Shown piece after piece: positions 20,123-29,573 of a stretch of 64,000 nt of DNA. Positions within the stretch are counted from its first letter, which is position 1. Every line of letters begins with the position of its first letter. Source of the DNA: Nocardioides bruguierae (GTDB lineage: Bacteria > Actinomycetota > Actinomycetes > Propionibacteriales > Nocardioidaceae); contig NZ_JAMOIL010000003.1 of assembly GCF_023656415.1 (NCBI RefSeq), forward strand, positions 171,255 to 235,254, read 5' to 3'. The notes below the pieces were generated by a model. The model did not search any database and was not told the origin of the DNA. It worked only from the letters and a program-made list of their open reading frames with translations. The position numbers and the translations under genes are program-made.

Positions 20123-23100
20123 ATGCCCTCAGCGCGCAAGCGTGTTGCCGGGCTGCTGAGCGTCTCGGTCATGGCGGCGGGCTTGAGCCCGTTGGTCCTG
20201 ACCGGGGTCGCGCAGGCAGCCACGGACGGCAGCGGCCTCGTGATCAGCGAGGTGTACGGAGGCGGCGGTAACTCCGGCGCCACGTGGACGAACGACTTCA
20301 TCGAGCTGTACAACCCGACGGACGCGGCCATCTCGGTCGACGGCATGTCGGTCCAGTACCGCTCCTCCGGTGGCAACTCCGGTGGTACCACCGACCTGAG
20401 CGGCAGTGTCGCTCCCGGTGCGACCTTCCTGATCCAGGAGGCGGCCGGCAACGGCGGCACCGACGCCCTGCCGACGCCCGACGCCGAGGGGACGCTCGGC
20501 ATGAGCGGCTCCAGCGGCACCGTCTCCCTCGTGGACGGCACCGAGGTGGTGGACCCGCGGGTCGACGCCAGCGCGGTGGTCGACCTCGTGGGCTACGGCT
20601 CGGCGTCCATCGTCGAGACCGCGGCTGCGCCCGGTCTGTCCAGCACCACGTCCGCCTCCCGTGCGGCCGCGGGCACGGACACCGACGACAACAGTGCTGA
20701 CTTCACCGCCGGTGCGCCGTCCCCGACGAACAGCGCCGGCGAGACCGAGGCGCCCGCCCCGGACCCGGTCGACCCGGTCGACCCGGACGCGGTGAGCATC
20801 GCCGAGATCCAGGGCACCGACGCGGCGGCGTCCCCGCTCGACGGGGACACCGTGACCACCGAGGGTGTCGTCACGGCCGTCTACGAGACCGGCGGCCTCA
20901 ACGCCTTCGTCATCCAGACCGGCGGCACGGGTGCCGGCGCCGACGCGACGCCCGGCGCCTCCGACGCCGTCTACGTCTACGGCCCCGACACCTTCCCGGC
21001 CGTCGGCGACTCCGTCGCCGTCACCGCCACGGTGGACGAGTACAACTCGCTGACCGAGCTGGTCGACCCGTCGTGGGAGGCGCTCGAGACCGCCCTCGAC
21101 CCGGTCACCCCGCTCGAGACCACCTGGTTCGAGACCGAGGAGGAGCGTGAGGCGCACGAGTCGGAGCTCATCCTCCCGACCGGCGACTTCACCGTCTCCA
21201 ACACCTACTCGACCAACGGCTACGGCACCATCGGACTCGCCTCGGGCGACACCCCGCTGATCCAGCCGACCGAGGTCGAGGACGCGCAGACCGGCGACGT
21301 CGCCGGCATCGAGGCCGACAACGACGCTCGCGCCCTGGTGCTGGACGACGGCTCCAGCGCCAACTACCTGGGTTCGGCCGAGGACACGCCGATGGCGTGG
21401 CTGACCACCGACAACCCGATCCGGGTCGGCGCGGCCGCCACCTTCGAGTCCCCGGTGATCGTCGACTACCGCTACGGCGCGTGGACGGTCCAGCCGACCG
21501 CGCAGGTCACCGACGACGGCAGCGACGTGGTCTCCTTCGAGAACACCCGCCTCGACGAGGCCGCCCCGGCCGAGGTCGGCGGCGCGCTCACGCTCTCGTC
21601 CTTCAACGTCCTCAACTACTTCACCTACACCGGTGAGGACAACGTCGCCGACGGCGGCACGTGCGACTTCTACGTCGACCGTGAGGACAACCCGATCGGC
21701 GCCGGCTACTGCGACACCGCCGACGGCGGCGACGGCCCCCGTGGTGCCGCGACCGACGCCAGCCTGGCCCGCCAGGAGGTGAAGATCGTCAAGGCGATCA
21801 ACACCCTGGACGCCGACATCGTCTCCCTCGAGGAGATCGAGAACTCGGTGAAGTTCGGCTTCGACCGCGACGCCGCGCTCTCCACCCTGGTCGACGCCCT
21901 CAACGCGGACGCCGGCGAGACCAAGTGGGCCTTCGTCCCGTCCCCGGACGCGGCGGACCTGCCCGACCTGGCCGACCAGGACGTCATCCGCACGGCGTTC
22001 ATCTACCAGCCGGCCGCGGTCGAGACCGTCGGCGCCTCCTCGGTGCTGACCGGCGACGCCGCGTTCGACAACGCCCGTGAGCCGCTGGCCCAGGGCTTCA
22101 AGCTGGTCGGCGACGACGACGCGAACGCGTTCGGCGTCATCGTCAACCACCTCAAGTCCAAGGGCTCGGGCACCGACGACGGCACCGGGCAGGGCAACGC
22201 CAACCCCGACCGCGTCGCGCAGGCCACCTCGCTGAGCACCTTCGCCGACGACTTCGCCGCCGACCTCGGTGGCTCGGGCGCGGTGTTCCTCACCGGTGAC
22301 TTCAACTCGTACACGATGGAGGACCCCATGCAGGTCCTCTACGACGACGGGTACACCGACCTGGCCCCCGAGGGGGAGTACTCCTACTCGTACTCCGGCC
22401 TGTCCGGCAGCCTCGACCACGTCCTGGCCAACGAGGCCGGCGCCGCCATGGTCACCGGCTCCGACATCTGGAACATCAACTCCGGCGAGTCCGTCGGCTT
22501 CGAGTACAGCCGCTACAACTACAACGCGACGCTGCTGTACCAGGAGAACAAGTTCCGCGCCTCCGACCACGACCCGGTCGTCGTGGGCGTCAGCCCCGAC
22601 CAGGAGGTCGTCGGCGACGTCGACATCAACCTGCTGAACATCAACGACTTCCACGGTCGGATCAGCGAGGACACCCCGGCGTTCGCCACCGCCATCGAGC
22701 AGCTGCGCGAGGCCGAGGACAACACCCTGTTCCTCTCCGCCGGTGACAACATCGGTGCCTCGCTGTTCGCCTCCTCCATCCAGGACGACCAGCCCACGAT
22801 CGACGTGCTCAACGCGCTCGGTCTGGACTCCTCGGCCGTGGGCAACCACGAGTTCGACAAGGGCGTGGACGACCTCACTGGTCGTGTCTCCGACGCCGCC
22901 GGCTGGGACTACCTGGCCGCCAACGTCTACGACACCGACGGCGACCCCATCCTCCCCGAGTACGACACCTTCGAGGTCGACGGCGTGACCGTCGGCGTGA
23001 TCGGCGTCGTGACCGAGGAGACCCCGTCCCTCGTCTCGCCCGCCGGCGTCGCCGACCTCACCTTCGGTGACCCCGTCGAGGCCGTGAACCGCGTCGCCGC

Positions 23101-26100
23101 GGAGCTCTCCGACGGCGACGAGTCCAACGGCGAGGCCGACGTCATCGTCGCCGAGTACCACGAGGGCGCCTCCGCCGGCACGCCGGACGACGCCACCCTC
23201 GAGGACGAGATCACCGCCGGCGGCGCGTTCGCCGACATCGTGGAGAACACCGCGGCCTCGGTCGACGTGATCTTCACCGGCCACACCCACAAGCAGTACG
23301 CGTGGGACGGCCCGATCCCCGGCGAGTCCGGCACCCGCCCGGTCCTCCAGACCGGCTCCTACGGCGAGAACATCGGCCAGGTCGTGCTGACCGTCGACCC
23401 CGCCACCGGCGACGTCGTCTCCTACACCCAGCAGAACGTCTCCACCGAGGGCGTCGAGGCCGACACCAGCTACCCGCGGGTGGCCGAGGTCTCCGACATC
23501 GTCGACGCGGCGCTGGCCTACGCCGACGAGATCGGCCAGGAGCCGATCGGCACCATCACCGGTGACGTCACCACCGCCTTCACCGACGGCAGCTACGTCG
23601 ACGGCGAGTACACCGGCGGCACCCGCGACGACCGTTCCTCGGAGTCCACCCTCGGCGACATGGTCGCCGAGGCGCTCCTGGACGGCGTCTCCGACCTCGA
23701 GGACGGTGCGGACCTCGGTCTGACCAACCCCGGTGGTCTGCGCGCCGAGCTGTACTACGACGGCGAGGAGGGCTCGGAGACGAACACCGACGGTGTCGTC
23801 ACCTACGCCGAGGCCAACGCGGTGCTGCCCTTCGGCAACACCGTGACCCTGGTGGACCTCACCGGTGCCCAGCTGCTGGCCGTGCTCGAGGAGCAGTGGC
23901 AGCGCAACGACGAGGGCGAGATCCCCTCGCGTCCGTACCTGCAGCTGGGTCTCTCCGAGAACGTGGCCGTCACGGCCGACCCGACCGCCCCCGAGGGCGA
24001 GCGGATCACCTCCGTGACCATCGACGGCGAGCCGGTGGACGAGAGCGCGACCTACACGGTCTCCACGCTCAACTTCCTCGCGGCCGGCGGTGACAACTTC
24101 CGCACCCTCGCCGAGGGCGACGCGGTCGACACCGGTCTGCTCGACGTGGCGCTCTTCCGCGACTACCTGGCCGCCGAGACCCGGTCGCCGGACTTCGCCC
24201 GCCAGCAGGTCTTCTCCGAGGACCTGCCGACGGAGCTGGCCGCGGGCGAGGCCACCTCGTTCACGCTGGGCATGGGTACCAGCGAGGCGCCGGTCTACCC
24301 GATCAACGACAAGTCGCTGGACCTGCGCTCGCAGGGCAGCCCGCTCAACACCTCCGCCTCCGTGGGCCTGTACCGCGACGGCGCCCTGGTGCGCGACCTG
24401 GGTGACGTCACCGTCACCGACGGTCTCGCCACGGTCGACGTCACCGTGCCGGCGCTGGCGAAGGTGGGCGACACCCTCGAGGTCGTCGCCGACGAGTCCG
24501 GCACCACCGTGTCGGTCCCCGTCACCTCCGCGGTCACGGACGTCGACAGCCTCCTGCTGCTGAACATCAACGACTTCCACGGTCGGATCAGCGAGGACAC
24601 CCCGGCGTTCGCCACCACGATCGAGGAGCTCCGCGCGGAGCAGGGCGAGGACAGCACGCTGTTCCTCTCCGCCGGTGACAACATCGGTGCCTCGCTGTTC
24701 GCCTCCTCCATCCAGGACGACCAGCCCACGATCGACGTGCTCAACGCGCTGGGGCTCGCCTCGTCCGCGGTGGGCAACCACGAGTTCGACAAGGGCGTGG
24801 ACGACCTCACCGGTCGTGTCTCCGACGCTGCCGGCTGGGACTACCTGGCCGCCAACGTCTACGACGCCGACGGCGAGCCGATCCTCCCTGAGTACGACAC
24901 CTTCGAGGTCGACGGCGTGACCGTCGGCGTGATCGGTGCCGTGACCGAGGAGACCCCGTCCCTCGTCTCCCCGGCCGGTGTCGAGGGCCTCACCTTCGGT
25001 GACCCGGTCGAGGCCGTGAACCGCGTCGCCGCGGAGCTCTCGGACGGCGACGAGTCCAACGGCGAGGCCGACGTCATCGTGGCCGAATACCACGAGGGCG
25101 CGACCGACGGCACCCCGGACGGTGCCAGCCTGGAGGACGAGATCGCCGCCGGCGGCGCGTTCGCCGACATCGTGGAGAACACGGCGGCCTCGGTCGACGT
25201 GATCTTCACCGGCCACACCCACAAGCAGTACGCGTGGGAGGGTCCGATCCCTGGTGAGGAGGGCACCCGCCCGATCCTCCAGACCGGCTCGTACGGCGAG
25301 AACATCGGCGCCGTCACGCTCCAGCTGGACACCGAGACCGGTGACGTCATCGACTTCACCCAGGAGAACGTGTCCACCGGCGACACCGAGGTGGACGCCA
25401 GCTACCCCCGGGTGGCCGAGGTCGTCTCGATCGTCGACGCCGCGCTGGCCTACGCCGACGAGGTCGGCTCCCAGCCGGTCGGCACCATCACCGACGACTT
25501 CACCACCGCCTTCAAGAGCGGCTCGATCGTCGACGGTGAGTTCTCGGTCCCGGCCGACGACCGCACCACGTTGCGTGACGACCGCTCCCGCGAGTCGACC
25601 CTGGGCACCCTGGTCGCCGACTCGCTGCTCGACGCCGTGTCCGGCTACTTCGACGGTGAGGGCGCCGACTTCGGTGTCACCAACTCGGGTGGTCTGCGTG
25701 CCGAGCTGTACTACGACGGCGAGGAGGGCTCGGAGACGAACACCGACGGTGTCGTCACCTACGCCGAGGCCAACCAGGTGCTGCCCTTCGGCAACGAGGT
25801 CAGCATCGTGGCCCTCACCGGTGCACAGGTGAAGGAGCTGCTGGAGCAGCAGTGGCAGCCGTCCGGCGTCAGCCGGCCGTACCTGCAGCTGGGTCTCTCG
25901 GAGAACGTGTCGGTCACCGCCGACCCGACCGCCGAGGCCGGCAGCCGCATCACCTCGGTGATGATCGACGGCGAGCCGCTGGACATGGGCGCGACCTACC
26001 AGGTCTCCACGCTCAACTTCCTCGCGGCCGGCGGCGACAACTTCACCGCCCTCGCCGAGTCCGACGACGTGGTCAACACCGGCATCCAGGACGCCGCGGC

Positions 26101-27049
26101 CTTCCGCGACTACCTGTCCGCCGAGACCCGCTCCCCGGACTTCGCCCGCCAGCAGGTCTTCTCCGACGACCTGCCGACGGCGCTGCCCGTGGGCTCGACC
26201 TCGTCCTTCACGCTCGGCATGGGCACGACGGACGAGGCGCCGACCGCGAGCAAGACCCTGGACCTCACCTCGCTCTCCAGCCCGGTGAACACCGAGGTCG
26301 TCGCCACGCTCGGCGAGACCGAGCTCGGCACCTTCACCGTGACCGACGGCATCGCCGACATCGACGTGGACGTCCCCGCGGACGCCGCGGTCGGCGACTA
26401 CGTCACCTTCACCGCGGCGCCCTCGGGCACCACGGTGACGGTCCCGGTCGGCGAGGCCACCTCGGTCGCCTCCACGACCACCGCCACGGTGGTCAACGCC
26501 AAGAAGGCGCTCGTCAACGGCAACCGCAAGGTCCTGGTCAAGGCCAAGGTCCGGGCCGAGGGCACCACGCCCACCGGCACGGTGACCCTCTCGGTCGACG
26601 GCCAGGTCGTCGACACCGCCGAGCTCAACGACAACGGCGGCGCCTACCTGCAGGCCGGCCCGTTCTACACGACCGGCAAGCAGAAGCTCGTGGTCACCTA
26701 CCAGGGCTCCGACGAGGTCGACGCCTCCTCCGCGACCACCTCGGTGTTCGTGAAGAAGGCCAAGGCCGGTCTCAGCACGCTGAAGTTCCCGGCCAAGGCC
26801 ACCCGGGGCACGACCCACGTGTCCTGGATCGTCACGGTCCGCGCCCTCGGCGCGGGCACCGTGCCGGACGGCCGCGTCGTCGTCCGCACGGGCGGCGAGC
26901 GCTACGTCGGGCGCCTCACGTCGGGCCAGGCCCTCATCACCACCGACCCCTACCGGGGCCTGGGCGTGAAGAAGGTCGTCATCCGCTACACCGGCAGCGA
27001 CGCGGTGCACGCCCGCAAGGTCGTGCGCCAGGTGCGCGTCACCCGCTGA
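20123..27049 (+). CDS. giant secreted nuclease / tandem 5'-nucleotidase
   Basis: A 2308-residue exported enzyme, likely degrading extracellular nucleic acids and nucleotides. Order: signal peptide (1-32, GVAQA); lamin-tail domain (~36-208); OB-fold nucleic-acid-binding region (~223-310); endonuclease/exonuclease/phosphatase domain (~485-822: SFNVLNYF, LEEIENS, TGDFNSY, SDHDPVVV); 5'-nucleotidase copy 1 (~833-1390); Ig-like spacer; copy 2 (~1473-2035); two Ig-like C-terminal domains (~2113-2308). Both copies keep NINDFHGR, GDN, GNHEFD and GHTHKQYA metal-site motifs and a C-terminal nucleotidase domain. The ATG at 20123 has a GGGAG ribosome site and gives the signal peptide. No LPxTG or membrane anchor is visible, so release or non-covalent wall binding is likely. 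Confidence 0.92.
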   Translation: MPSARKRVAGLLSVSVMAAGLSPLVLTGVAQAATDGSGLVISEVYGGGGNSGATWTNDFIELYNPTDAAISVDGMSVQYRSSGGNSGGTTDLSGSVAPGATFLIQEAAGNGGTDALPTPDAEGTLGMSGSSGTVSLVDGTEVVDPRVDASAVVDLVGYGSASIVETAAAPGLSSTTSASRAAAGTDTDDNSADFTAGAPSPTNSAGETEAPAPDPVDPVDPDAVSIAEIQGTDAAASPLDGDTVTTEGVVTAVYETGGLNAFVIQTGGTGAGADATPGASDAVYVYGPDTFPAVGDSVAVTATVDEYNSLTELVDPSWEALETALDPVTPLETTWFETEEEREAHESELILPTGDFTVSNTYSTNGYGTIGLASGDTPLIQPTEVEDAQTGDVAGIEADNDARALVLDDGSSANYLGSAEDTPMAWLTTDNPIRVGAAATFESPVIVDYRYGAWTVQPTAQVTDDGSDVVSFENTRLDEAAPAEVGGALTLSSFNVLNYFTYTGEDNVADGGTCDFYVDREDNPIGAGYCDTADGGDGPRGAATDASLARQEVKIVKAINTLDADIVSLEEIENSVKFGFDRDAALSTLVDALNADAGETKWAFVPSPDAADLPDLADQDVIRTAFIYQPAAVETVGASSVLTGDAAFDNAREPLAQGFKLVGDDDANAFGVIVNHLKSKGSGTDDGTGQGNANPDRVAQATSLSTFADDFAADLGGSGAVFLTGDFNSYTMEDPMQVLYDDGYTDLAPEGEYSYSYSGLSGSLDHVLANEAGAAMVTGSDIWNINSGESVGFEYSRYNYNATLLYQENKFRASDHDPVVVGVSPDQEVVGDVDINLLNINDFHGRISEDTPAFATAIEQLREAEDNTLFLSAGDNIGASLFASSIQDDQPTIDVLNALGLDSSAVGNHEFDKGVDDLTGRVSDAAGWDYLAANVYDTDGDPILPEYDTFEVDGVTVGVIGVVTEETPSLVSPAGVADLTFGDPVEAVNRVAAELSDGDESNGEADVIVAEYHEGASAGTPDDATLEDEITAGGAFADIVENTAASVDVIFTGHTHKQYAWDGPIPGESGTRPVLQTGSYGENIGQVVLTVDPATGDVVSYTQQNVSTEGVEADTSYPRVAEVSDIVDAALAYADEIGQEPIGTITGDVTTAFTDGSYVDGEYTGGTRDDRSSESTLGDMVAEALLDGVSDLEDGADLGLTNPGGLRAELYYDGEEGSETNTDGVVTYAEANAVLPFGNTVTLVDLTGAQLLAVLEEQWQRNDEGEIPSRPYLQLGLSENVAVTADPTAPEGERITSVTIDGEPVDESATYTVSTLNFLAAGGDNFRTLAEGDAVDTGLLDVALFRDYLAAETRSPDFARQQVFSEDLPTELAAGEATSFTLGMGTSEAPVYPINDKSLDLRSQGSPLNTSASVGLYRDGALVRDLGDVTVTDGLATVDVTVPALAKVGDTLEVVADESGTTVSVPVTSAVTDVDSLLLLNINDFHGRISEDTPAFATTIEELRAEQGEDSTLFLSAGDNIGASLFASSIQDDQPTIDVLNALGLASSAVGNHEFDKGVDDLTGRVSDAAGWDYLAANVYDADGEPILPEYDTFEVDGVTVGVIGAVTEETPSLVSPAGVEGLTFGDPVEAVNRVAAELSDGDESNGEADVIVAEYHEGATDGTPDGASLEDEIAAGGAFADIVENTAASVDVIFTGHTHKQYAWEGPIPGEEGTRPILQTGSYGENIGAVTLQLDTETGDVIDFTQENVSTGDTEVDASYPRVAEVVSIVDAALAYADEVGSQPVGTITDDFTTAFKSGSIVDGEFSVPADDRTTLRDDRSRESTLGTLVADSLLDAVSGYFDGEGADFGVTNSGGLRAELYYDGEEGSETNTDGVVTYAEANQVLPFGNEVSIVALTGAQVKELLEQQWQPSGVSRPYLQLGLSENVSVTADPTAEAGSRITSVMIDGEPLDMGATYQVSTLNFLAAGGDNFTALAESDDVVNTGIQDAAAFRDYLSAETRSPDFARQQVFSDDLPTALPVGSTSSFTLGMGTTDEAPTASKTLDLTSLSSPVNTEVVATLGETELGTFTVTDGIADIDVDVPADAAVGDYVTFTAAPSGTTVTVPVGEATSVASTTTATVVNAKKALVNGNRKVLVKAKVRAEGTTPTGTVTLSVDGQVVDTAELNDNGGAYLQAGPFYTTGKQKLVVTYQGSDEVDASSATTSVFVKKAKAGLSTLKFPAKATRGTTHVSWIVTVRALGAGTVPDGRVVVRTGGERYVGRLTSGQALITTDPYRGLGVKKVVIRYTGSDAVHARKVVRQVRVTR
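22623..24280 (+). repeat. 5'-nucleotidase module, copy 1 of tandem duplication
   Basis: This in-frame segment is repeated 1926 nt (642 codons) downstream. Long stretches are base-for-base identical, including one that begins near 22728 around the GDNIGAS motif and another spanning the AELYYDGEEG region. Confidence 0.9.
24549..26224 (+). repeat. 5'-nucleotidase module, copy 2 of tandem duplication
   Basis: Second copy. Both catalytic halves are retained; differences cluster in the loop after GTITxDxTTAF, where copy 2 has ~10 extra residues, and near EEQWQ versus EQQWQ, where copy 2 is shorter. Confidence 0.9.
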
Positions 27050-27093
27050 CGCCACCGGCACCGGTGAGAGACCGGTGACCCGCTGAACGACGA

Positions 27094-27123
27094 GCCCCTC
27101 CGAGCCACCAGGCTCGGAGGGGC
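27094..27123. terminator. bidirectional hairpin terminator
   Basis: GCCCCTCCGAGCC and its perfect complement (13 bp) around ACCA, followed by TTCGTCGTC. It lies between the converging nuclease gene and the GH15 gene. Confidence 0.85.
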
Positions 27124-27166
27124 TTCGTCGTCAGGTCACCCGCGCCGACGGGCGTGTGACGTCGGC

Positions 27167-28939
27167 TCAGCCGGCGTCCGCCAGCCTGACGGCGGCCTGC
27201 ACGAGAGCCAGGTGGCTGAAGGCCTGGGGGAAGTTGCCGAGCATGCGGCCCCGGCCGACGTCGTACTCCTCGGAGAGCAGGCCCACGTCGTTGACGAGCC
27301 CCACCAGGCGCTCCATCAGCGCCTCAGCGTCCTCGCGCCGTCCGGCCCCGGCCAGGGCGGCGACCAGCCAGAACGAGCACGCCAGGAACGGGTGCTCGTC
27401 GCCCTCCACGCCGTCGACGCCGCTGGCGGTGCGGTAGCGCAGCACCAGGCCGTCGCGCAGGAGGTCCTCCTCGATGGCCGCGATCGTGCCGAGCACGCGC
27501 GGGTCGTCGGGCGGCAGCAGGCCGAGGGAGGGCAGCACGAGCAGCGCGGCGTCGACCTCTTCGGTGTCGTAGTGCTGGCGGAAGCTGTTGCGCTCGGTGC
27601 TGAAGCCGCGGCTCAGCACCTCGTCCCGCACCTCGTCGCGCACCCGGCGCCAGTCCTCCACCGCGCCCTCGAGGTCGTGCTCCTCGACGGCGCGCACGGC
27701 GCTGTCGAGAGCCGCCCACACCATCGCCTTGGAGTGGACGAAGTGGCGCGGCTCGCCGCGGACCTCCCAGATGCCGCAATCGGGCTCGTCCCAGTGCGTG
27801 ACGAGCTCGTCGACCAACGCCCGCTGCAGCGCCCAGGCGTTCGCGTCGTCCTCGCCGGTGGCGCGGCGGACCTTCTCCAGTGCCTGCATGACCTCGCCGA
27901 GCACGTCGTGCTGGAGCTGGGAGACGGCGCCGTTGCCCACGCGCACCGGCAGGGAGCCCTCGTAGCCGGGCAGGTGGTCGAGCACGCTCTCGGGCAGCCG
28001 CCGGCTCCCGTCCACGCCGTACATGATCTGCAGGTCGGCCGGGTCGCCGGCCACCGTGCGCAGCAGCCAGCCTCGCCAGAGCTCGGCCTCGTCGGTGTAC
28101 CCGGCGTCCACCAGCGCCTCGAGGGTCAGGGCGGCGTCGCGCAGCCAGCAGTAGCGGTAGTCCCAGTTGCGCCCGCCGCCGATCTCCTCGGGCAGGGAGG
28201 TGGTGGGCGCGGCCACGATGCCGCCGGTCTCGGCGTGCGTCATGAGTCGCAGGGTGAGCAGGGAGCGCCGCACGACCGCCTGGTGGGGGAGGTCGTCGCG
28301 GCACAGCGCCGCCCACGCCTCGTCCTCCTCGATCGTGCGGCGCACCCGGTCGTCGTGGTGACCGAGGGAGTAGGGCTCCAGGTGGCTCGGGAGCCACGTG
28401 AGGGAGTAGGTCTGCGACTCGCCGGCGGCCAGCGTGAAGGAGTCGCAGTGCCGGTGGTCGGAGGCCACGGGCAGGCGGGGGCCGCGCAGCACCAGCTGGT
28501 CCGGACCCGCGACGGCGGTGATCACCTCCTCGCCGTCCACCTCCTGGCGTCGGACCCACGGGGTCGCGGCCCCGTAGTCCATGCGCAGCCGCAGCTCATG
28601 GCGCATCTCGACGCTGCCCTCGACCCCGTCCAGCCGCCGCACCACGTCGGCGCGACCGTCACCGCGCGGCATGAGGTCCGTCAGCGTGACCGTGCCGGAC
28701 TCGGTGGTGAAGGTGGTCTCCAGGACGGCGGAGGCGCCGACGTAGCGCCGGCTGACAGTGTGCTCCTCGGCCGGCACGAGCTGCCAGAACCCGTGCTCGT
28801 CGGTGCCGACCAGCGCGGCCAGGCAGGCGGGGGAGTCGAACCGGGGGAGGCACAACCAGTCGATGGAGCCGTTCTGACCGACGAGGGCGGCGGTGCGGCG
28901 GTCACCGATGAGGGCGTAGTGCTCGATGGGCAGGGCCAT
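27167..28939 (-). CDS. glycoside hydrolase family 15 protein (glucoamylase/trehalase type)
   Basis: A 590-residue cytosolic (alpha/alpha)6-barrel glycosidase. The N-terminal domain carries the usual GH15 opening (IEHYALIGDRRTAALVG, SIDWLC). The barrel shows WLRDAALTLEAL and the two catalytic-acid regions: CGIWEVRGEPRHFVHSK and SEEYDVGRGRMLGNFPQAF. Actinobacterial relatives include trehalases and glucan glucohydrolases; the substrate cannot be decided here. Start ATG at 28939 has TAGGTT (complement of 28947-28952) 7 nt upstream; longer starts would run through that hexamer. Divergent from clgR. Confidence 0.9.
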   Translation of the reverse strand: MALPIEHYALIGDRRTAALVGQNGSIDWLCLPRFDSPACLAALVGTDEHGFWQLVPAEEHTVSRRYVGASAVLETTFTTESGTVTLTDLMPRGDGRADVVRRLDGVEGSVEMRHELRLRMDYGAATPWVRRQEVDGEEVITAVAGPDQLVLRGPRLPVASDHRHCDSFTLAAGESQTYSLTWLPSHLEPYSLGHHDDRVRRTIEEDEAWAALCRDDLPHQAVVRRSLLTLRLMTHAETGGIVAAPTTSLPEEIGGGRNWDYRYCWLRDAALTLEALVDAGYTDEAELWRGWLLRTVAGDPADLQIMYGVDGSRRLPESVLDHLPGYEGSLPVRVGNGAVSQLQHDVLGEVMQALEKVRRATGEDDANAWALQRALVDELVTHWDEPDCGIWEVRGEPRHFVHSKAMVWAALDSAVRAVEEHDLEGAVEDWRRVRDEVRDEVLSRGFSTERNSFRQHYDTEEVDAALLVLPSLGLLPPDDPRVLGTIAAIEEDLLRDGLVLRYRTASGVDGVEGDEHPFLACSFWLVAALAGAGRREDAEALMERLVGLVNDVGLLSEEYDVGRGRMLGNFPQAFSHLALVQAAVRLADAG

Positions 28940-29086
28940 GCCCTCCAACCTAGGAGGGCCCGACCCACCCCTTCGGCGCCGTCGTCGCTGCTCAGCGGCC
29001 AGGTGTGGGCAGGCGTGCACCGTGCGGGTGATCAGCGGTCGTCTCGGGCGTGGTCAGGTGGAGGGACGGACCCGGGGTTCACCGCT

Positions 29087-29112
29087 GGAACAAGGGTGGC
29101 TCCGGTAACGTT
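29087..29112 (+). promoter_or_regulatory. SigR/SigH-type ECF promoter of clgR
   Basis: GGAAC (29087-29091), exactly 18 nt, then GTT (29110-29112): the GGAAY-N18/19-GTT consensus of the thiol/heat-stress sigma factor SigR (SigH in corynebacteria and mycobacteria). clgR is a documented SigH target in Corynebacterium, which fits. Confidence 0.6.
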
Positions 29113-29155
29113 GACCCAACTCCTGCCGATCGGTGGGACGAGAGAGGAGGCCCGC

Positions 29156-29482
29156 ATGGTGCTGTTCCGTCGACTGCTCGGCGACGTGCTCCGTGCCCAC
29201 CGCGTGGAGCGGGGCCTCACCCTGCGCCAGGTGTCGCAGGAGGCACGCGTGTCGCTGGGCTACATCTCCGAGATCGAGCGTGGCCAGAAGGAGGCGTCCT
29301 CGGAGCTGCTGGCGTCGCTGTGCGGCGCGCTCGAGGTGCCGCTCTCGTCCGTGCTCCGGTCGGTCTCCGACGCCGTGGCGCTGGAGGAGGCCGCACTCGG
29401 CTCCGCCGTGGACGCCGCCGTCGCGGGCGCCACGCCCATCCCCGTCACCCGCCGAGAGGACGTCGTCGCCTCGGCGGCCTGA
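29156..29482 (+). CDS. clgR: Clp gene regulator ClgR (XRE-type HTH)
   Basis: A 108-residue DNA-binding activator of clp protease and other proteostasis genes in actinobacteria. The HTH spans ~6-68 with near-diagnostic SLGYISEIERGQKEASSE and ELLASLCGALEVPLS. The C-terminus ends in Ala-Ala, the kind of tail read by ClpP partners; ClgR is itself a Clp substrate in relatives. The ATG at 29156 has a strong AGAGGAGG ribosome site, so unlike many neighbours this mRNA has a leader, consistent with the ECF promoter ~45 nt upstream. Confidence 0.93.
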   Translation: MVLFRRLLGDVLRAHRVERGLTLRQVSQEARVSLGYISEIERGQKEASSELLASLCGALEVPLSSVLRSVSDAVALEEAALGSAVDAAVAGATPIPVTRREDVVASAA

Positions 29483-29503
29483 CGCTCCCGCACGACCGTC
29501 ACC

Positions 29504-29537
29504 GGGTCATCCTGCGCTCGCGAGCGCAGGATGACCC
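29504..29537. terminator. 34-bp perfect palindrome between clgR and lhr
   Basis: GGGTCATCCTGCGCTCG is followed immediately by its exact reverse complement, with no loop bases. Positioned between the converging clgR and lhr genes, it can act as a terminator in both directions. Perfect loopless palindromes of this length may also be a dispersed genomic repeat. Confidence 0.6.
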
Positions 29538-29573
29538 AGTGCTGGTTTCGAAAGCGATGTGTCCCGGAGGGCG

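Noticed and set aside
20129..27061. Minus-strand open frame of 2310 codons opposite the nuclease
   Set aside because: Same shadow effect; no domain, no start signal, exact mirror of the real gene including its duplication.
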